A stretch of 64,000 bases of DNA from Congeria kusceri (taxonomy: Eukaryota > Mollusca > Bivalvia > Myida > Dreissenidae), in the NCBI GenBank assembly GCA_027627225.1, contig CM051029.1, positions 11,393,715-11,457,714 on the forward strand, written 5' to 3'. Below, piece by piece: positions 24,901 through 39,300 of this stretch. How positions within the stretch are numbered: position 1 is the first letter of the stretch; the number at the start of each line of letters is the position of its first letter. The notes under the pieces are model-generated. The model ran no database searches. It saw only the letters and a program-made list of their open reading frames with translations, and was not told the origin of the DNA. The translations under genes were made by a program, and so were the position numbers.

Positions 24901-27900
24901 ACTCATTTATAAATAATTACGAAATGAATGGCATTCTGGACAACGGGCTCGACATGTTGCCCACAGGCATCTTGTCTAGCACCAATACCGCATGCTGCAA
25001 CTCTTTTATACTTATACAGTTGTTGCTTTTGACCATTCCCTATCCACCCATATCACCCAACCTCACTTTGACCTAATTTGGACTTAAAATAATTCAAACC
25101 GTCTGTCTGTGACAGGTTAAGAAGATTTTACTGTTTCCTCTAGCACCAACAACCTCCCTTGCTACAACTCTTTGATACTATCACAGATGTTGCTTATGAC
25201 CATTCCCCATCAACCCATATCACCCTACCTCACTTTGACTTAATTTGGACTTCAATAATTCAAACCGTCTTCGTGACAGGTTAAGTAGTTTTACCGTATC
25301 ATCTAGTCCAACAACAGTTGTTACAACTTTTTTATACTTACAGTTGTTATTAGCACCATTCCCTATATACCCACATCACCTCACTTTAACCTTTAGCTAA
25401 TTTGAACTTAGACTAATTCAAATGGGCTATTTTTTTGGTTGGGTTATTTTCTGGTTAACAAGATTTTACCATTTTGTCTAGCAGAGCTTGCTACCACACT
25501 TAATTATGACCATCCCCAGTGTCTTGTTTATCACATGCTTTTAAACTAGCAAAGAAAATTAATATTTACGTAAACATAATGATAAATCCTAAAAGTTGTT
25601 TGCATTGCATGACTTCATATGAAGTTGCAACGTCATTTCAGTAAAATAACGTTATGCGTTTGGTCAGTCAAACAATAAGTAGCCAATCAAAATGCTCAAA
25701 AAGCTATATTACACATGCTTAAGATAAAAATATTGGTAATGGTTGTATTACATGGCAAACAAGGTATAGCATGTGATAAAAGCTTTATTTTTCATCTGAT
25801 CTTGACCAAACAAAGTCAGAATTTTCCAAAAATGGTCCAGAATGGAGTACAAACATAAGAAATATTGCCCCTTATTTGCAAGAAAAAAGGCAAAGGTGGA
25901 CCATGTGGAAGATAAAGACTTTATTTTTTGTCTAATCTTGATTAAAATTGCAAAGTTTATATATGACCATGAGGTCTCAGATGAAGTCGAATATATGGGT
26001 CAGATCGGACTACAAAGACCAGAGTTATTGCCCCTTGTTTGTTAAACAATAATTTGTCCACAATTGGTTTTCATTCCCGATAGAAAATTGCCTTTACACT
26101 CAGTGTTGATGAAACTTGCACAGTTTATGTATGACCAAAGGATCTCGGCTGGGTGCGATGATTGGCCAGAAAAAACCTGAAACACAGTAAATTCCTCTTT
26201 TTTAATGAGGAAACTTGCAAGAAATGGACTTTGTGCAATATAGAAACTCTATTAGTCCCCTACCGGTTTCACCGGAGGGGACTACAGGTTTGCCCTCCAT
26301 CCGTCCTGTCTGTCCGTCCGTCCACAAAACTGGATCCTGCGATTTCTCAAAAAGTACTGAAGGTACTTGGACGAAACTTAGTATACTTATAAAGGACAAT
26401 GTGAGGATTATGCACGACCTTTCGTTTTTCACCAGAGGTCAAAGGTCAGGTCACTGTTACTAAAATAGAACAAAACTTAATATTGTAGTAACTCAAAAAG
26501 TACATAAGATATGATCATGAAACTTGGTATACACATTGGGCAATAGGTTTTCCATTTGTCTGTCTGTCAATCCCTTCCTCTGTTCATCCGTCCATCTTTC
26601 TGTCCATCCGCAAAAACTGAAATTACTCGAAAATTACATAAGATGTGATCACGAAACTTGGTATAAATATTAAATGTGATGACAGGATTATGCATGAGCA
26701 GCATGACACTTAAATTCTCCAGAGGTCAAATGTCAGGTGACTGTTACTAAAAATAGAATTACACTAAATACTGCAATAACTCGAAAAGTACATAACATAT
26801 AATCACGAAACTTGGTATACACATGAAGAGCAATGTGAGGTTTATGCGCAACATTTTTTCGTCAAACGTCTGCTGAATGTTAAAAAACAAAACAAATCAT
26901 AATACTGCTGTGACAAAGACATTGGATTTGATTATGAAACATTACACGTATTCAGATAAAAGGCAATATGAAGGTAATGCACAATCTTTATTTGATAGGG
27001 ATTTTCACTGGTAGGGGACTGCAATACTGTCAAAGCCTTGTTTTTCATTTAATCTTGATCAAACTTGCACAGATAGTGTATGACCATAAGATCTCTTAAT
27101 AAATCAAATAATTGCCCAGATTGCACTACAAACCTTACAAACGAGTTGCTAGGGCCTCACAAATTTTTGCGGGTGCCCTGTAGTAATCTGTCTGTCCGTT
27201 CATCCGTCCACTATTTTCATGTTTTCATGTTTTTATACGCGCGTATAAAAAGAGCCGCATTTTGGGAACACCCGAGCGAGCGGGCGGGCGGCATGATATA
27301 TTTGTCCGGAGCATAACTTTGTCCAGCATGGATGGATTTTCAAATAACTTGGTGGAAGTGATGAGCATGATGAGACGGAGTGTCGCGCGAAAGAACCAGG
27401 TCCCTAGGTCCAGTGTCAAGGTTACAATTGAAGGTCAAATTTAGGAAATCAATCCTTAACACTTTGTCTGGAGCATAACTTTGTCCAGCATGGATGGATT
27501 TTCAAATAACTTGGCAGAAGTGATCAGCATGATAAGACCGAGTGTTACTCACAAGAACCAGGTCCCTAGGTCCAAGGTCAAGGTCACAGTTCAAGCTCAA
27601 CACATATTCCAGAGCTTAACTTTGTCCAGCATGAATGGTTTTTCAAATAACTTGGCAGAAGTGACAAGCATGGTGAGAAGGAGTGTCACATGCAAGAACA
27701 AAGTCCAAGGTCAAGGTCACAGTTCAAGGTCAAAGGTGAATATTAGAAATCAACCCCTAACACTTTGTCCTGAGCGTAACTTTGTCCAGCTTGCATGGAT
27801 TTTCAAATAACATTGCAGAAGTGACAGGCATTGTTTGTCGTAGTGTTACGCGCAAGACCCAGGTCAAGGTCACAATACAAGGTCAAAGGTCAAAACATAG

Positions 27901-30900
27901 TCTTCAGCATAAATAGGATTTTCACATAACTTGGCCGAAGTTTGAAGCATAGTGAGACGGAGTGGCACACGCAAGAACCAGGTCCCTAGGACAAAGGTCA
28001 CAATTCAAGGTCAAAGTTCAAATATAACAAATTGATTGACACTTTGTCCAATCTTTACCTGAAAAAAAGACTTTATTGATGGGCTTATCTTTGTGACAAT
28101 GGCACTTTTGTTCTTTCATAACTTCAAAAGTGTTTAAGCTAATAACTTAAAAGTTCATAGGTGGATAGATCTCATTGCAGTGAATAAGAACCATTACTCT
28201 GTACTTCATAAATCTGGAGTTATTGCCCTTTGTTAATTTTCATTTTCGGGTGGCGTCAACTATTGGTTTCCGCTCTCTTATTCTAGAACAAATTGAGATA
28301 TTTTATGAAACTTCGTACATTGATACGTTATATTGAGACCTGGCTAGGGTTTGCATAGGGGTTGCATGGGGTCACCGTCAAGGTCACCGTTGTAAAAAAT
28401 TGAAAAATGGTTTCTGCTCAATTATTCGAGAATTAATTGAGCTATTGTAATGAAACTTCATACATAGATACCTTATATCAAGACTTCACTTGGGATTGTA
28501 TAGGGGGTGGGTGGGGTCACAGTCAAGGTCCTGTTGCTAGAAATTGATACTTATATCCAGACCAAACGTTTCTGCTCAATAACTAAAGAATAAATTGAGC
28601 TACTGTGGGATCACTAATTTTCGCGGAGGTCTAATTTTCGCGCTTTTCGCGCTCCCGCCATTGCGCGAATTTATGACCACCGCGAATATTTACCAATTAA
28701 TCAATTAGTGATCATCTCCGCAGAGTACACGTTCATCCATATGCCCATGCACAGAGTTAATCGTTCATAAAATATCCTTGTTGTTAACATCCATAATATA
28801 TAATATCCATATATAAAATACTAGTATTATATTTGTATTTAAAAACACAAAAATATTCTTTGTAATTAATTTCAAAGTGCATATAATAAATTCAAAATCG
28901 GAAATGCTTATCCGAATTGAACTGTTTATGTGACATAAACAAAATTTCTTTTAACAATTAAAATGCACATGCTTTCGTGCCTTTCGTGTTAATCCTATGT
29001 TCTGCTAGTAAAGCGCGCGAAAAAAAATGTTGACATGTACAATTTCACGTCATCCTCATGGAAAGCTTGGGCGTTTTCATTTCAATATGAAAACTTTGTA
29101 GCGCAGAGAACATTGAGATCTTTTGTATAAAAATTTCGTAGCGCATAACGTTAGGCATTTATTTTATAATCTGTTTAGTTGAAAAAAAAAAGTTGCTACA
29201 TTTGAATTAATGAATGCAAGCTCTGAAACATATACTAGTATTGGCAGTGCAATCTACGAACATTTAAATTTGGTATAAAACAGTTAATGTGCAGTTAGTA
29301 GAGTTGACAGTTTGTTTTCGCAAGTTGACATATTGATTAAAGCATTAGCATGCCCGATGTGGAGCGTATATTTCAGTCGGTATTCAATAAAAAAATGTTG
29401 TCAGTTAGACCTGGCGTTATATAAATTATATATGGAAAAAAAGGTGTCAGTTAGACCTGGCGTTATATAAATTATATATGGTCTATGTCTAATTATACGG
29501 CACCTATTATCCAGAAGTGGACCCCTGCCAATTTAGAGCCTAATCCAGTACCGACCGGTACACGTGTTTATTGCAACAAACAAGCAGTCCTAATAGGGCC
29601 TTCCACAGGCGATCTGCCAGGACATTACATTGGGCCTTACATCGATCAATCGAAGCATTTTTTAATGTAAAACACAACTCTTTTTTTTTCAAAATTGACT
29701 GCGTGAATTTAAGACGGCGCGACCATGTCCGCGATTGAAAATGCGCGAAATTTGTACCCCGCAAATTCAAGTGATTCCACAGTATTGTAATGAAACTTCA
29801 TACATAGATACCTTATGTCGAGACCTCACTTGAAATTGCATACGGGGTGTGTATATCAATTTGTTTTCGGTTAGAGAGCGGAAACCCCCGCCCGCCCGGA
29901 AAACAACATACCCCAATCTAATAACCACAACCACATTCAAAATAATTTGGGGCCCGTTGCCACTCCTGTGACAAAGGTCTAGTTGGTCTTTGTTTATGAA
30001 AAAAAAAAATCAGAAAATGGATTGTTTATCTTTTTTTTCTAGGGTTTTCAGTAAAATAGTATTTCAGAAACCTGTAAATGTGTTGGTATTTAAGTTATTA
30101 AGTAAGATAAACATCATGTATAACACATTAACATGCAATTAAATGGTAAATACATCCAGTACTAGTATGATGATCTGTTTGGTTGACTATTCCTTATTTT
30201 TGTAAACAACTTTCATCAAACAAAGTTTGTGCATAATCTTAGTTATCATTTGTGGCAAATCAATTCATTATTATTTTATAACAACGTAGAATATAAAAAT
30301 GTAATTATGCTTTCCTAAAAGAAAATCCCCTTTTACCATAAAATTCCCCATCTGAAGGGCTCCTCCACCTTTCCCTCAAAGGTGAAAAAAAACACTGAGT
30401 AAAACTGACAGGTGTCTTTATTGCTATCACTTGCAACTGTGTTAATTATTGTTCTTAAAAAAAAATAGGAACAAAATGTTGTACATGGAAATCAGCGGGA
30501 TGTTTTAACAATATGTGATTGTAAAGGTAGTATGAACCAATGTGCTTGGGCATAGTAAACATATCATTGATTGTTCAGCCCTGTTCCCTAGAGTTTCGAC
30601 TGTAAATGCACCTACCAATTCATACGTCAGAGCAGTCCTTGTCTCTGTCATTGCCCGTTCGCAGGTGAGCACTTTTGTCCATCATGGCCCTCCTGTTACA
30701 ATTGTTTCAGCTGAACTAAAGCTAAATGTAAGATCCTCACTCTGAACCTGTAAAGTCACGGTTTGAAGAAGTCCAGTTAATTTACTTCCAAGAAGTCTTC
30801 TTAATTTTGAGCTCATCTGAGCGGAAAGTTGGAACTGTCCTGTGTCATCTGTAATGTGTCAACAATTGGGCTTTGGGACCCGAAAGAGACTTCACCTTTC

Positions 30901-33900
30901 ATTTAATCTTGACCAAACTTGCAGTTTATGTATGACCATACAATTTTAGCGATGTTTAATAATGGACTAGATTGGACCTGGAACCCCAGAGTCTTTGCCA
31001 CTTTTTCATTTGAAAAAATAACCAGTGCATAAACCAATCCTAACCCCTTCTGTGCCTACATGTGTATTATTCAGTTTCTTTAGTTTTCATTTATGTCGCC
31101 AAAGTTAGGCCTTTGTCTTTGCCAGTACTCAGGAGAGCGCATTTGGTTCAATGTCAAGGTCGCAATTCAAGGTCAAAGATCAAATATAAGAAATCAACCC
31201 TAACACTTTTCCAGAGCATAACGTTTTCCAGCATTGATGGATTTTAAAATAACTTGGCAGATGTGACAAGCATGGTGAGACTGAAGTGTTGCATGCCAGA
31301 ACCCTAGTCCCTAGGTTGAAGGTCAACGTCAAATGTTAAATATAAGAAACCAATTCTTTGAGACTTTGTCCAATCTTTACCTCAAAAAAGGCTTTATTGA
31401 CGCAATTATCTTTGTAACAATGGCACTCTTGTTACACATTGAACCAGGTGAACAATTAAGGACCATTTTGGCCTTCTTTATTAAACGTTTTACCTCTTAT
31501 TTACTCATTATACTACTTAAACATGTTTTAACTTTTTAGCAAAAATACAAACAATTAAAAGAAGCCAAAGATGATCAGGCTGGGAACACAGTACCCCAGG
31601 AGTCTGCTAGAGATGATGCAAGAGGCGATGGGAAAGGTGAGCATATCAATCTTTATTATTTGAAACATATCAACAGGCAACTGCAAATTGTTTCACAATT
31701 ATACAATTATTTAATAGCCTTTAATTCAAAATTTAGCCTTCATATTAGGTCTTCTCTAAAACTATTTAAGGCCAAATCTTGTCATACAGTACAGGTATTT
31801 ACAGTCTACATGACATGCGTTGCCTGATTGTAAGTTTGATAACCTCTACAGTCTACCGCATAAACTTGCGTATAGGGCGCCACCGCGTATAAGACGCAAC
31901 CAAATTCAGACCATAATTGATGGGAAAAAAATTATGCAGTTTTACAGCTTCTAAACACTTCCTAACACATCAAAATCGTCAATTTGGCATCCATTTTTTA
32001 TAGACGCTAAACATATTTTTGTTGTGAAAATCGCTATGCGGATACATTACACTAAATGTGCTTTTGCAGTATTGAGGTGTTGAGAAGTTTTGGTCAGTGT
32101 CACCACCTTTAATTATGTTCACAGTTGTTTGTTTTCAATTTCATGGTGCAATTTAAAAATAATTCTCTTCTGATAATCACACACATGTTTTACACATTTG
32201 AAAATAAATAAACAGCTAACATGGAGTAAAGCACATTTAAAAGAAATGAATTTAACAAAATTAATTTTATTTTATGTTTATGCATATATGAAAGTAATAT
32301 GAAATTTTAATGCCAATTATTTTTTTTCGATGTATTTTATCATATTTTAGTACTTTGCAAACAAAGCAGACGCTGTTTTATAAACAGAGAATCCCTCACT
32401 TTAGACGTAACACATTCCAGAACAGTCTGGTACGCACTGTACTTGACTCGCAGATTACATCTGGTAGTCATGTGACATTCAGCAGATGCTGAATTGATAA
32501 ATTCAATTGTGCAATGATAACAAAGGCGACCAATGAAGCATGCCTGTCAAAATCAGCAACACTATACGTATCCTTGGAGATTATCGAGTGGGTTATTATA
32601 GGACAGCTGATAATTGGCTATTCAATTAACCCTGATGACACCATAATTTCTATCTGATTAAGCAGTGATTTAACAAGGAAAGTGATTGCAAATGGTTTGG
32701 TGTTTTCAATCTTCAATCAAGTTTATATTGAAAATGGACGCCAAAATACCACGGATGATATTTCTGATAGAAAAACTGATTTTTTGCTTATGTTCGTGTA
32801 TAAGACGCACACAAAAATGATTAACATTTTGGATGAAAAGATGTGCGGCTTATATGTGAGTTTTTACGGTAGTTTAGAAAAAAGCCATTAGCATGAAATT
32901 CTGTGTATTTTTAGCTGATCTGTGCTCTAGGTAGACTTAGTGTTGTCAGTCACCTTACGGCGTTCGCGTCAGTTGTTTATCTTAAACAATTACTTCAAAT
33001 GACATCTTCAAATGAAATGAATATTTGTGGGATGATCCTTTATCAGATTTCTTTAATTGTGTGCAATTTATGGAGACTTGTTTGCCATGGAAAGCAAAAG
33101 CCTTCAAAATAGACAAACAAAGAACAACTTTAAATATCTTTTGTCAAAAAACCTGTTCAAAATCATTTACACAGAAAAATTCCTTGGGTGAAATATCATA
33201 AACTGATGACTTGATTGTTTTCAAAATCATTTTGCATATATGTTCCTTGTTTGTACTAAATTTATTGTATCATTTTGATGCGTTAAAGCTTGGCGCAATA
33301 TTTACTGGCTTTTAATCAGTCACTGTTGGTTGCCTGCTGGATGTGTCATTGATTAAGCACTTAATTTCTATGTGGTAATTGCGAAGACAGTTGTTCAAGA
33401 AAAAAGGCATAAATGCCGTGCAGTCACGGGACACATTTGACAACAAATTCTCTGTAGAATTTCTGTGCAGTTGCCACAACCTGGTTGACAGTTGATTTCA
33501 ATAAATACAACTTTCTAGAAATAACATTTTAAAGTGTATAGTCAGATGAGATGAATACACCACACAAACAAAAGCATTATGGTTCAAATAAACATTTCAT
33601 TTAAATGTTTTGGGTGATTTTTTTAAGGGGAGAACTAACGCATTATCAGTAAAATCAGTAGTTATAGAGATTTCGTGGGGGCATTTTGAAACTAATTCAC
33701 TTCTCCGTCCGTCCGGACTGTAACTTCATCTTTTATCAGCCAATTTTAAAATAACTTGCCACAAATGATCGCTGTGGGGAGACGGCATGTTGCTCGCAAC
33801 ACCTGTGTCCCTAGCTCAAAGGTCAAGGTCACACTGACAGGTCAAAGGTAATATATGGCCATAATACAGCTTGTCCGGACTTTTAACTTAATCATTTATC

Positions 33901-36281
33901 AGCCAATTTTAAAATATCTTGCCTTAAATGATCACCGTGTGGAGACGGTGTGTCACACGCAACAACGGTCACTTAGAGGTCAAAGGTCAAATATGATCAT
34001 AATACTGCTTTTCCAGACTGTAATTTAATCATTTATCATATATTATTGTAAAATACCATGCCAGAAATGATTACCATGTGGAGATGGCATGTTGGGCGCA
34101 ACACATGTGTCCCTAGCTCAAAGGTGAAGGTCCCACTTAGAGGTTAAAGTTTAAATATGGCCATAATACAGCTTCTCCGGACTCTAACTTCATCATTTAT
34201 CAGGTAATTTTAAAATAACTTGCCACAAATGATCACTATGTGGAGACTATGTGTCGCGCGTAACACCTGTGTCCCTGGCTCAAAGGTCAAATTCACACTG
34301 AGAGGTCAAATATGATCATAATACTGCTTGTCCAGACTGTAAATTCATCATTTATCAGGCAATTTTAAAATAATTTGCCACAAATGATCACCATGTGAAG
34401 ACACTCCACGGCGTGTAACGCGCAACACCTGTGTTCCTAGATCAAAGGTCAAGGTCGCACTTAGAGGTGTAAGGTCAAATATGTCCATGATGTATGATGA
34501 CATGGAGTGTTGGTGACGTGTTTAAACATGTGTAATGGGGGCATCTAGTTTTTATTTCTGAAAGGTACTTTAAGCTACAAGTTAATGATAAAAGTGTTAT
34601 GTCTTGCAGGGAGTGAAGGGAGGATATACGATAAAAAAACTCGCCTGTGTCTTCTGCGGCAAGCTGCTCACACATCGAATAATAGAACATTGGCAGCATG
34701 TACACAGTGATAAACTAGAAGTTGGGCAAATTTTGAGTGCAAAGGGTGAAAATCGCAAAAAGCTCATTCAAAGACTTAGAAATCTCGGCAACTTTAAGCA
34801 TAATGTGAAAGTCATTCAAGGTGGAGGCGACATTATACCAGTGAGAAGACAAAAGTGTTCTGCAAAACCAGGGAATTTTTTGCCCTGCGTTAATTGTTAC
34901 GGTTTTTACCAAAGTAAGGAACTGTGGAGACACTCAAGAAACTGTGAATTGAATTCGAAGAAACAGTCAAGCTCTAGAAATGCAAATGTCCAGGCTGAGG
35001 CCAAGTTAATGCTGAAAGCAGCAATACTTCCTGATACAACTCCATCTAACGATATCCTTGAAAAGCTTAACACAAGGAAAGATAAGATAAGTGAAGAAAT
35101 TGAAAACGATGATTTGATACTGAAAATGGCTAACATTTTACTGAACAAACTGAGAACAAGACGAAAAAATGATATCTCTCAACGTGCACGACAGCTGGCC
35201 AGACTCAAAATAGAAGTAAATCGGAGAAAAAATGAAAACAACACCTTAACTGATCTTATAAATGGTAAGAACAATGATAATATAATAGCGGCCATACACA
35301 TAATTGCTGTTATGCACGAAAATGATGAAAATGTCAGAAGATTTGAAAAGCCGGGTTTAGCTCTGAGGTTGGGACACAACTTGGTTAAAGCAGCTGATAT
35401 CAAATTTGGGTTGTGCCTTCGGAATGATGATGACATTGGACAGAGGGAGTCAGAAACATTCCTCAAATTAATGAAAAGTGAATTTAAAGATTCTGTGTCA
35501 TCTGTAGCACTTGCCACCTTGCGAACAAATAAGTTCAACAAAGGAGAAATTCTTCCATTGACTGAAGATCTAAAAATGTTAAAGCAATATTTAGTTAGCA
35601 CAATGAAAAAGCTTACTGAACATATGCAGTCACCAAGTTATGAAACATGGAGAGAGTTAGCTGAGGTGACTCTTTCGCGAATACTTTTATTTAATAAACG
35701 TAGAAGTTCGGAAGCTGCAAAACTTCTGATCTCAGCCTTCTCATCTAGGCCTGACTGGAAAGAAACAGCTAACAAAGAAATATTCGACAGCTTGTCACCA
35801 TTGGAGAGGAACATGTTTAATAGGTATGTTTTTATCTTATAAGAGCTTGAAGTGTGAGCTTTTATGGTCAGTGGCTGTCCATTATTGTCTTGTGCGTAAA
35901 TATTTCCTCTGCAACCATTTGGTGGAAATTAACCAAATTTGACAAGAATGGGGATTGGGTTGGCCTTTATCTTATTCATTTGAATTAAAGCCATATAAGG
36001 AAATTGCTGGTTGGCATGGCAATCAAAATAAGTGGTATATAGATAAACCTGTCAATAACGACACTCAGTGGTTCCGAAAAAAGAAGTCAGATAAGACAGG
36101 TTGTCGGATAAACAGGTTTCTTTATGAAGCATGTTAAAAGGTATAATAAATGTGTTACATTAAGTGAAGTTTATTTCACGTTTTAATACACAAACAAGTA
36201 CATGTATAAATAAATGCTTGTTAATTATGTCGCCCAACTATAGTGGGGGAGACATATTGATGAGCTGCTGTTTGTTGGTTG

Positions 36282-36312
<31 letters not shown>

Positions 36313-39300
36313 GGTTGGTCTGTCCATATTTCGTGTCTTGGCCATAACTTCAAAGTCCCATGGACAATTCTGAAATAACTTAGCAAATAACAATTGACAA
36401 TTCTGAAATAACTCTATAACTTCACCATGCATTCAAGGATTTTGTAATGACACAAATGTTAACCTATATGAGACAGTTTGTTGTGCACAAGAACCACATT
36501 CCTACCTTGAAGGTCATACTTGGAGATCAAAAGTCAAAATACAGCACTGATTGTTTTAGCTCTTCAATTGTGTCAACGCGGTATGTGGAGGTATTTATCA
36601 CTGTCTGTGATTGTTCGAGTTTGACTTGTACGGTTTTCAGAATCGATATGGTGCAGTCCCAAGGGAAAATGGACAAAAAGGTGGCTACCTTACTCACTAC
36701 AGAAATGGTGGGCGCCATTGAACTGCTGAACCAAACTCGACTTACGTGCGGCATAAAGGAAACAAACAAGTATATTTTTGCCAATCAAGAGAATGGACAT
36801 TTAGACTCTTGGCAAGTTTTGAACAGAGTAGCCAACAAGGCAGGTTGTCAAAAACCTGAGCTGATCAATTCAGTTTCATTGAGGAAGTACATTGCAACAG
36901 TAAGCCAGGTAATTGTTACACATGCATTATAAATTAACAAAAAAGAAATTGCAAGCATGATGGTATAGAATCTCTGTACACGATTTTGGGCACAATCTTT
37001 CATTTTCCTGTTATAGTTATTTTGAATAATTATTTTTCTACTGCCCTCAGCGGATATTCTGACCAGGTCCTAATGCCAAATATGGCTATTAGTACCCTAA
37101 ATGTGTTTCACTGTCCAAAGGGGACTATAGGTTTGCCCTCCCTCTGTCCCGTCGGTCCGTCTGTAATACTGGATCCTGCCATAACTTGAAAAGTACATAA
37201 GATATGCTAATTAAACTTGTTATACAGATTGGGGTATAGGTTTGCCTTCGTCCGTCTGTCCATCCCTCCGTCTGTTGGTCCGTCAGCAAAAAAAATGAAA
37301 TAGATCGAAAAGTACAGAGGACATGATCATGAAACTTGGTATACAGATGAAGAGTGGTGATAGTATTATGCAAATCCTATTGAACTTAATTTTTATACGC
37401 CCGTTTGAAAAAACAGCCGTATTATGGGAACACCCGAGTGGGCGGGCGTGCGGCAGGATATATTTGTCCAGAGCATAACTTTGTCCACCATGAGGGGATT
37501 TTCAAATAACTTGGCAGAAGTGATGAGTATGATGAGATGGAGTGTCGCGCGCAAGAACCAGGTCCCAAGGTCAAGGTCACAATTCAAGGTCCAAGGTCAA
37601 ATTTAGGAAATCAGTGCTGAACAATTTGTCCGGAGCATAACTTTGTCCAGCATGGATGGATTTTCAAGAACCAGGTCCCTAGGTCCAAGGTCAAAGTCAC
37701 AATTCAAGGCCAATATCGAATTCTGCCAATCTGTTCTGAACACTTTCCCTAGCATAACTTTGTCGAGCATGGATGGATTTTCATATAACGTGGCAAAAGT
37801 GATAAGCATGATGGGCCAGAGTGTCCCGCGCAAGACCCAGGCTCCTAGGTCAAAGGTCAAGGTCACAATTCATGGTCAAAGGTCCAATAAAAGAAATTCA
37901 TCCTAAGTACTTTGTCTGGAGCATAACTTTGTTCAGCATTGATGGATTTTCAAATTACTTGGCAGACGTGATAAGCATGATGGTACAAAGTGTCGCGTGC
38001 AAGACCCAGGTCCAAGGTTAAGGTCACAATTCAAGGTCATAGGTCAAATTTAGGAAATCAGTCCTTAACACTTTGTCCGGAGCATAACTTAGTCCAGCAT
38101 GGATGGATTTTCAAGTAACGTGGCAAAGGTGATCAGCATGATGAGACGGAGTGTCACGCGCAAGAACCAGGTGCCTAGGTCCAAGGTCAAGGTCACAATT
38201 CAAGGTCAAAGGTCAAATTTAGGAAATCAGTCCTTAACACTTTGTCCGGAGCAAAACTTTGTCCAGCATGGATGGGTTTTGAAATAACTTGGCAGAAATG
38301 ATAAGCATGATGGGCCGGAGTGTTGCGCGCAAGACCCAGGCCCCTAGGTCCAAGGTCAAGGTCACAATTCAAGGTCAAAGCTCCAATATAAGAAATTCAT
38401 CCTAAGCACTTTGTCTTGAGCATAACTTTGTCCAGCATTGATGGATTTTTTTTTTTTATGGGAACACCCAAGCGGGCGGGCGGGCGGTGGAATTTATTTG
38501 TCCGGAGCATATCTTTGTCCAGCATGGATGGATTTTCAAATTACTTGGCGGAAGTGATGAGCATGATGAGACGGAGTGTCGCGCGCAAGAACCAGGTCCC
38601 TAGGTCCAAGCTTAAGGTCACAATTCAAGGGCAAATTTAGGAAATCAGTCCTTAACACTTTGTCCGGAGCATAACTTAGTCCAGCATGGATAGATTTTCA
38701 AATAACTTGGCAAAAGTGATCAGCATGATGAGACGGAGTATCAGGCGCAAGAACCAGGTCCCTAGATCCAAGGTCAAGGTCACAGTTCAAGGTCAGATAT
38801 AGAAATCAACTCCGAACAAATTGTCCGGGGCATAACTTTGTCCAGCATGGATGGATTTTCAAATAACTTGGCAGAAGTGACAAACATTGTGCGATGGCAT
38901 GTCACACACAGGAGCCTGGTCCCTGGGTCCAAGGTCAAGGTCGCAGTTCAAGGTGAAAGGTCAACACTTTGTCCACAGTATAACTTTGTCCCGCATGGAT
39001 GGATTTTCAAATAACTTGGCAGAAGTGACAAGCATGGTGAGACAGAGTGTCGCGCGGAAGAACCAGGTCCCTAGGTCCAAGGTAAAGGTAACAGTTCAAG
39101 GTCATATGTCAAATATAAGAAACCAACCCGTAAGTGGCTAACTTTGTCCTGAGCGTAACTTTGTCCAGCATGGATGGATTTTGAAATACCTTGGCAGAAG
39201 TAACAGGCAATGTTTGACGGAGTGTCGCGCATAAGACCCAGGCCCCTACGTCAAGGTCACAATTCAAGGTCAAAGGTCAAAACATAGTCTTTAGCATAAC

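Noticed and set aside
29485..29670. 61-codon frame inside the TA-flanked element
   Set aside because: Not listed as a gene because it is short, has no recognised motif, and lies in an apparently non-autonomous element.
34715..35601. Minus-strand frames of 72-140 codons opposite the zinc-finger exon
   Set aside because: They are shadows of the plus-strand coding exon, which has recognisable domains, good splice sites and matching phases.
37424..39141. Many 60-87 codon frames with MDGFSNNLAEV and KNQVPRSKVKVT
   Set aside because: They are reading frames of the TTTTTATACGC-family core units and recur with each unit on both strands.
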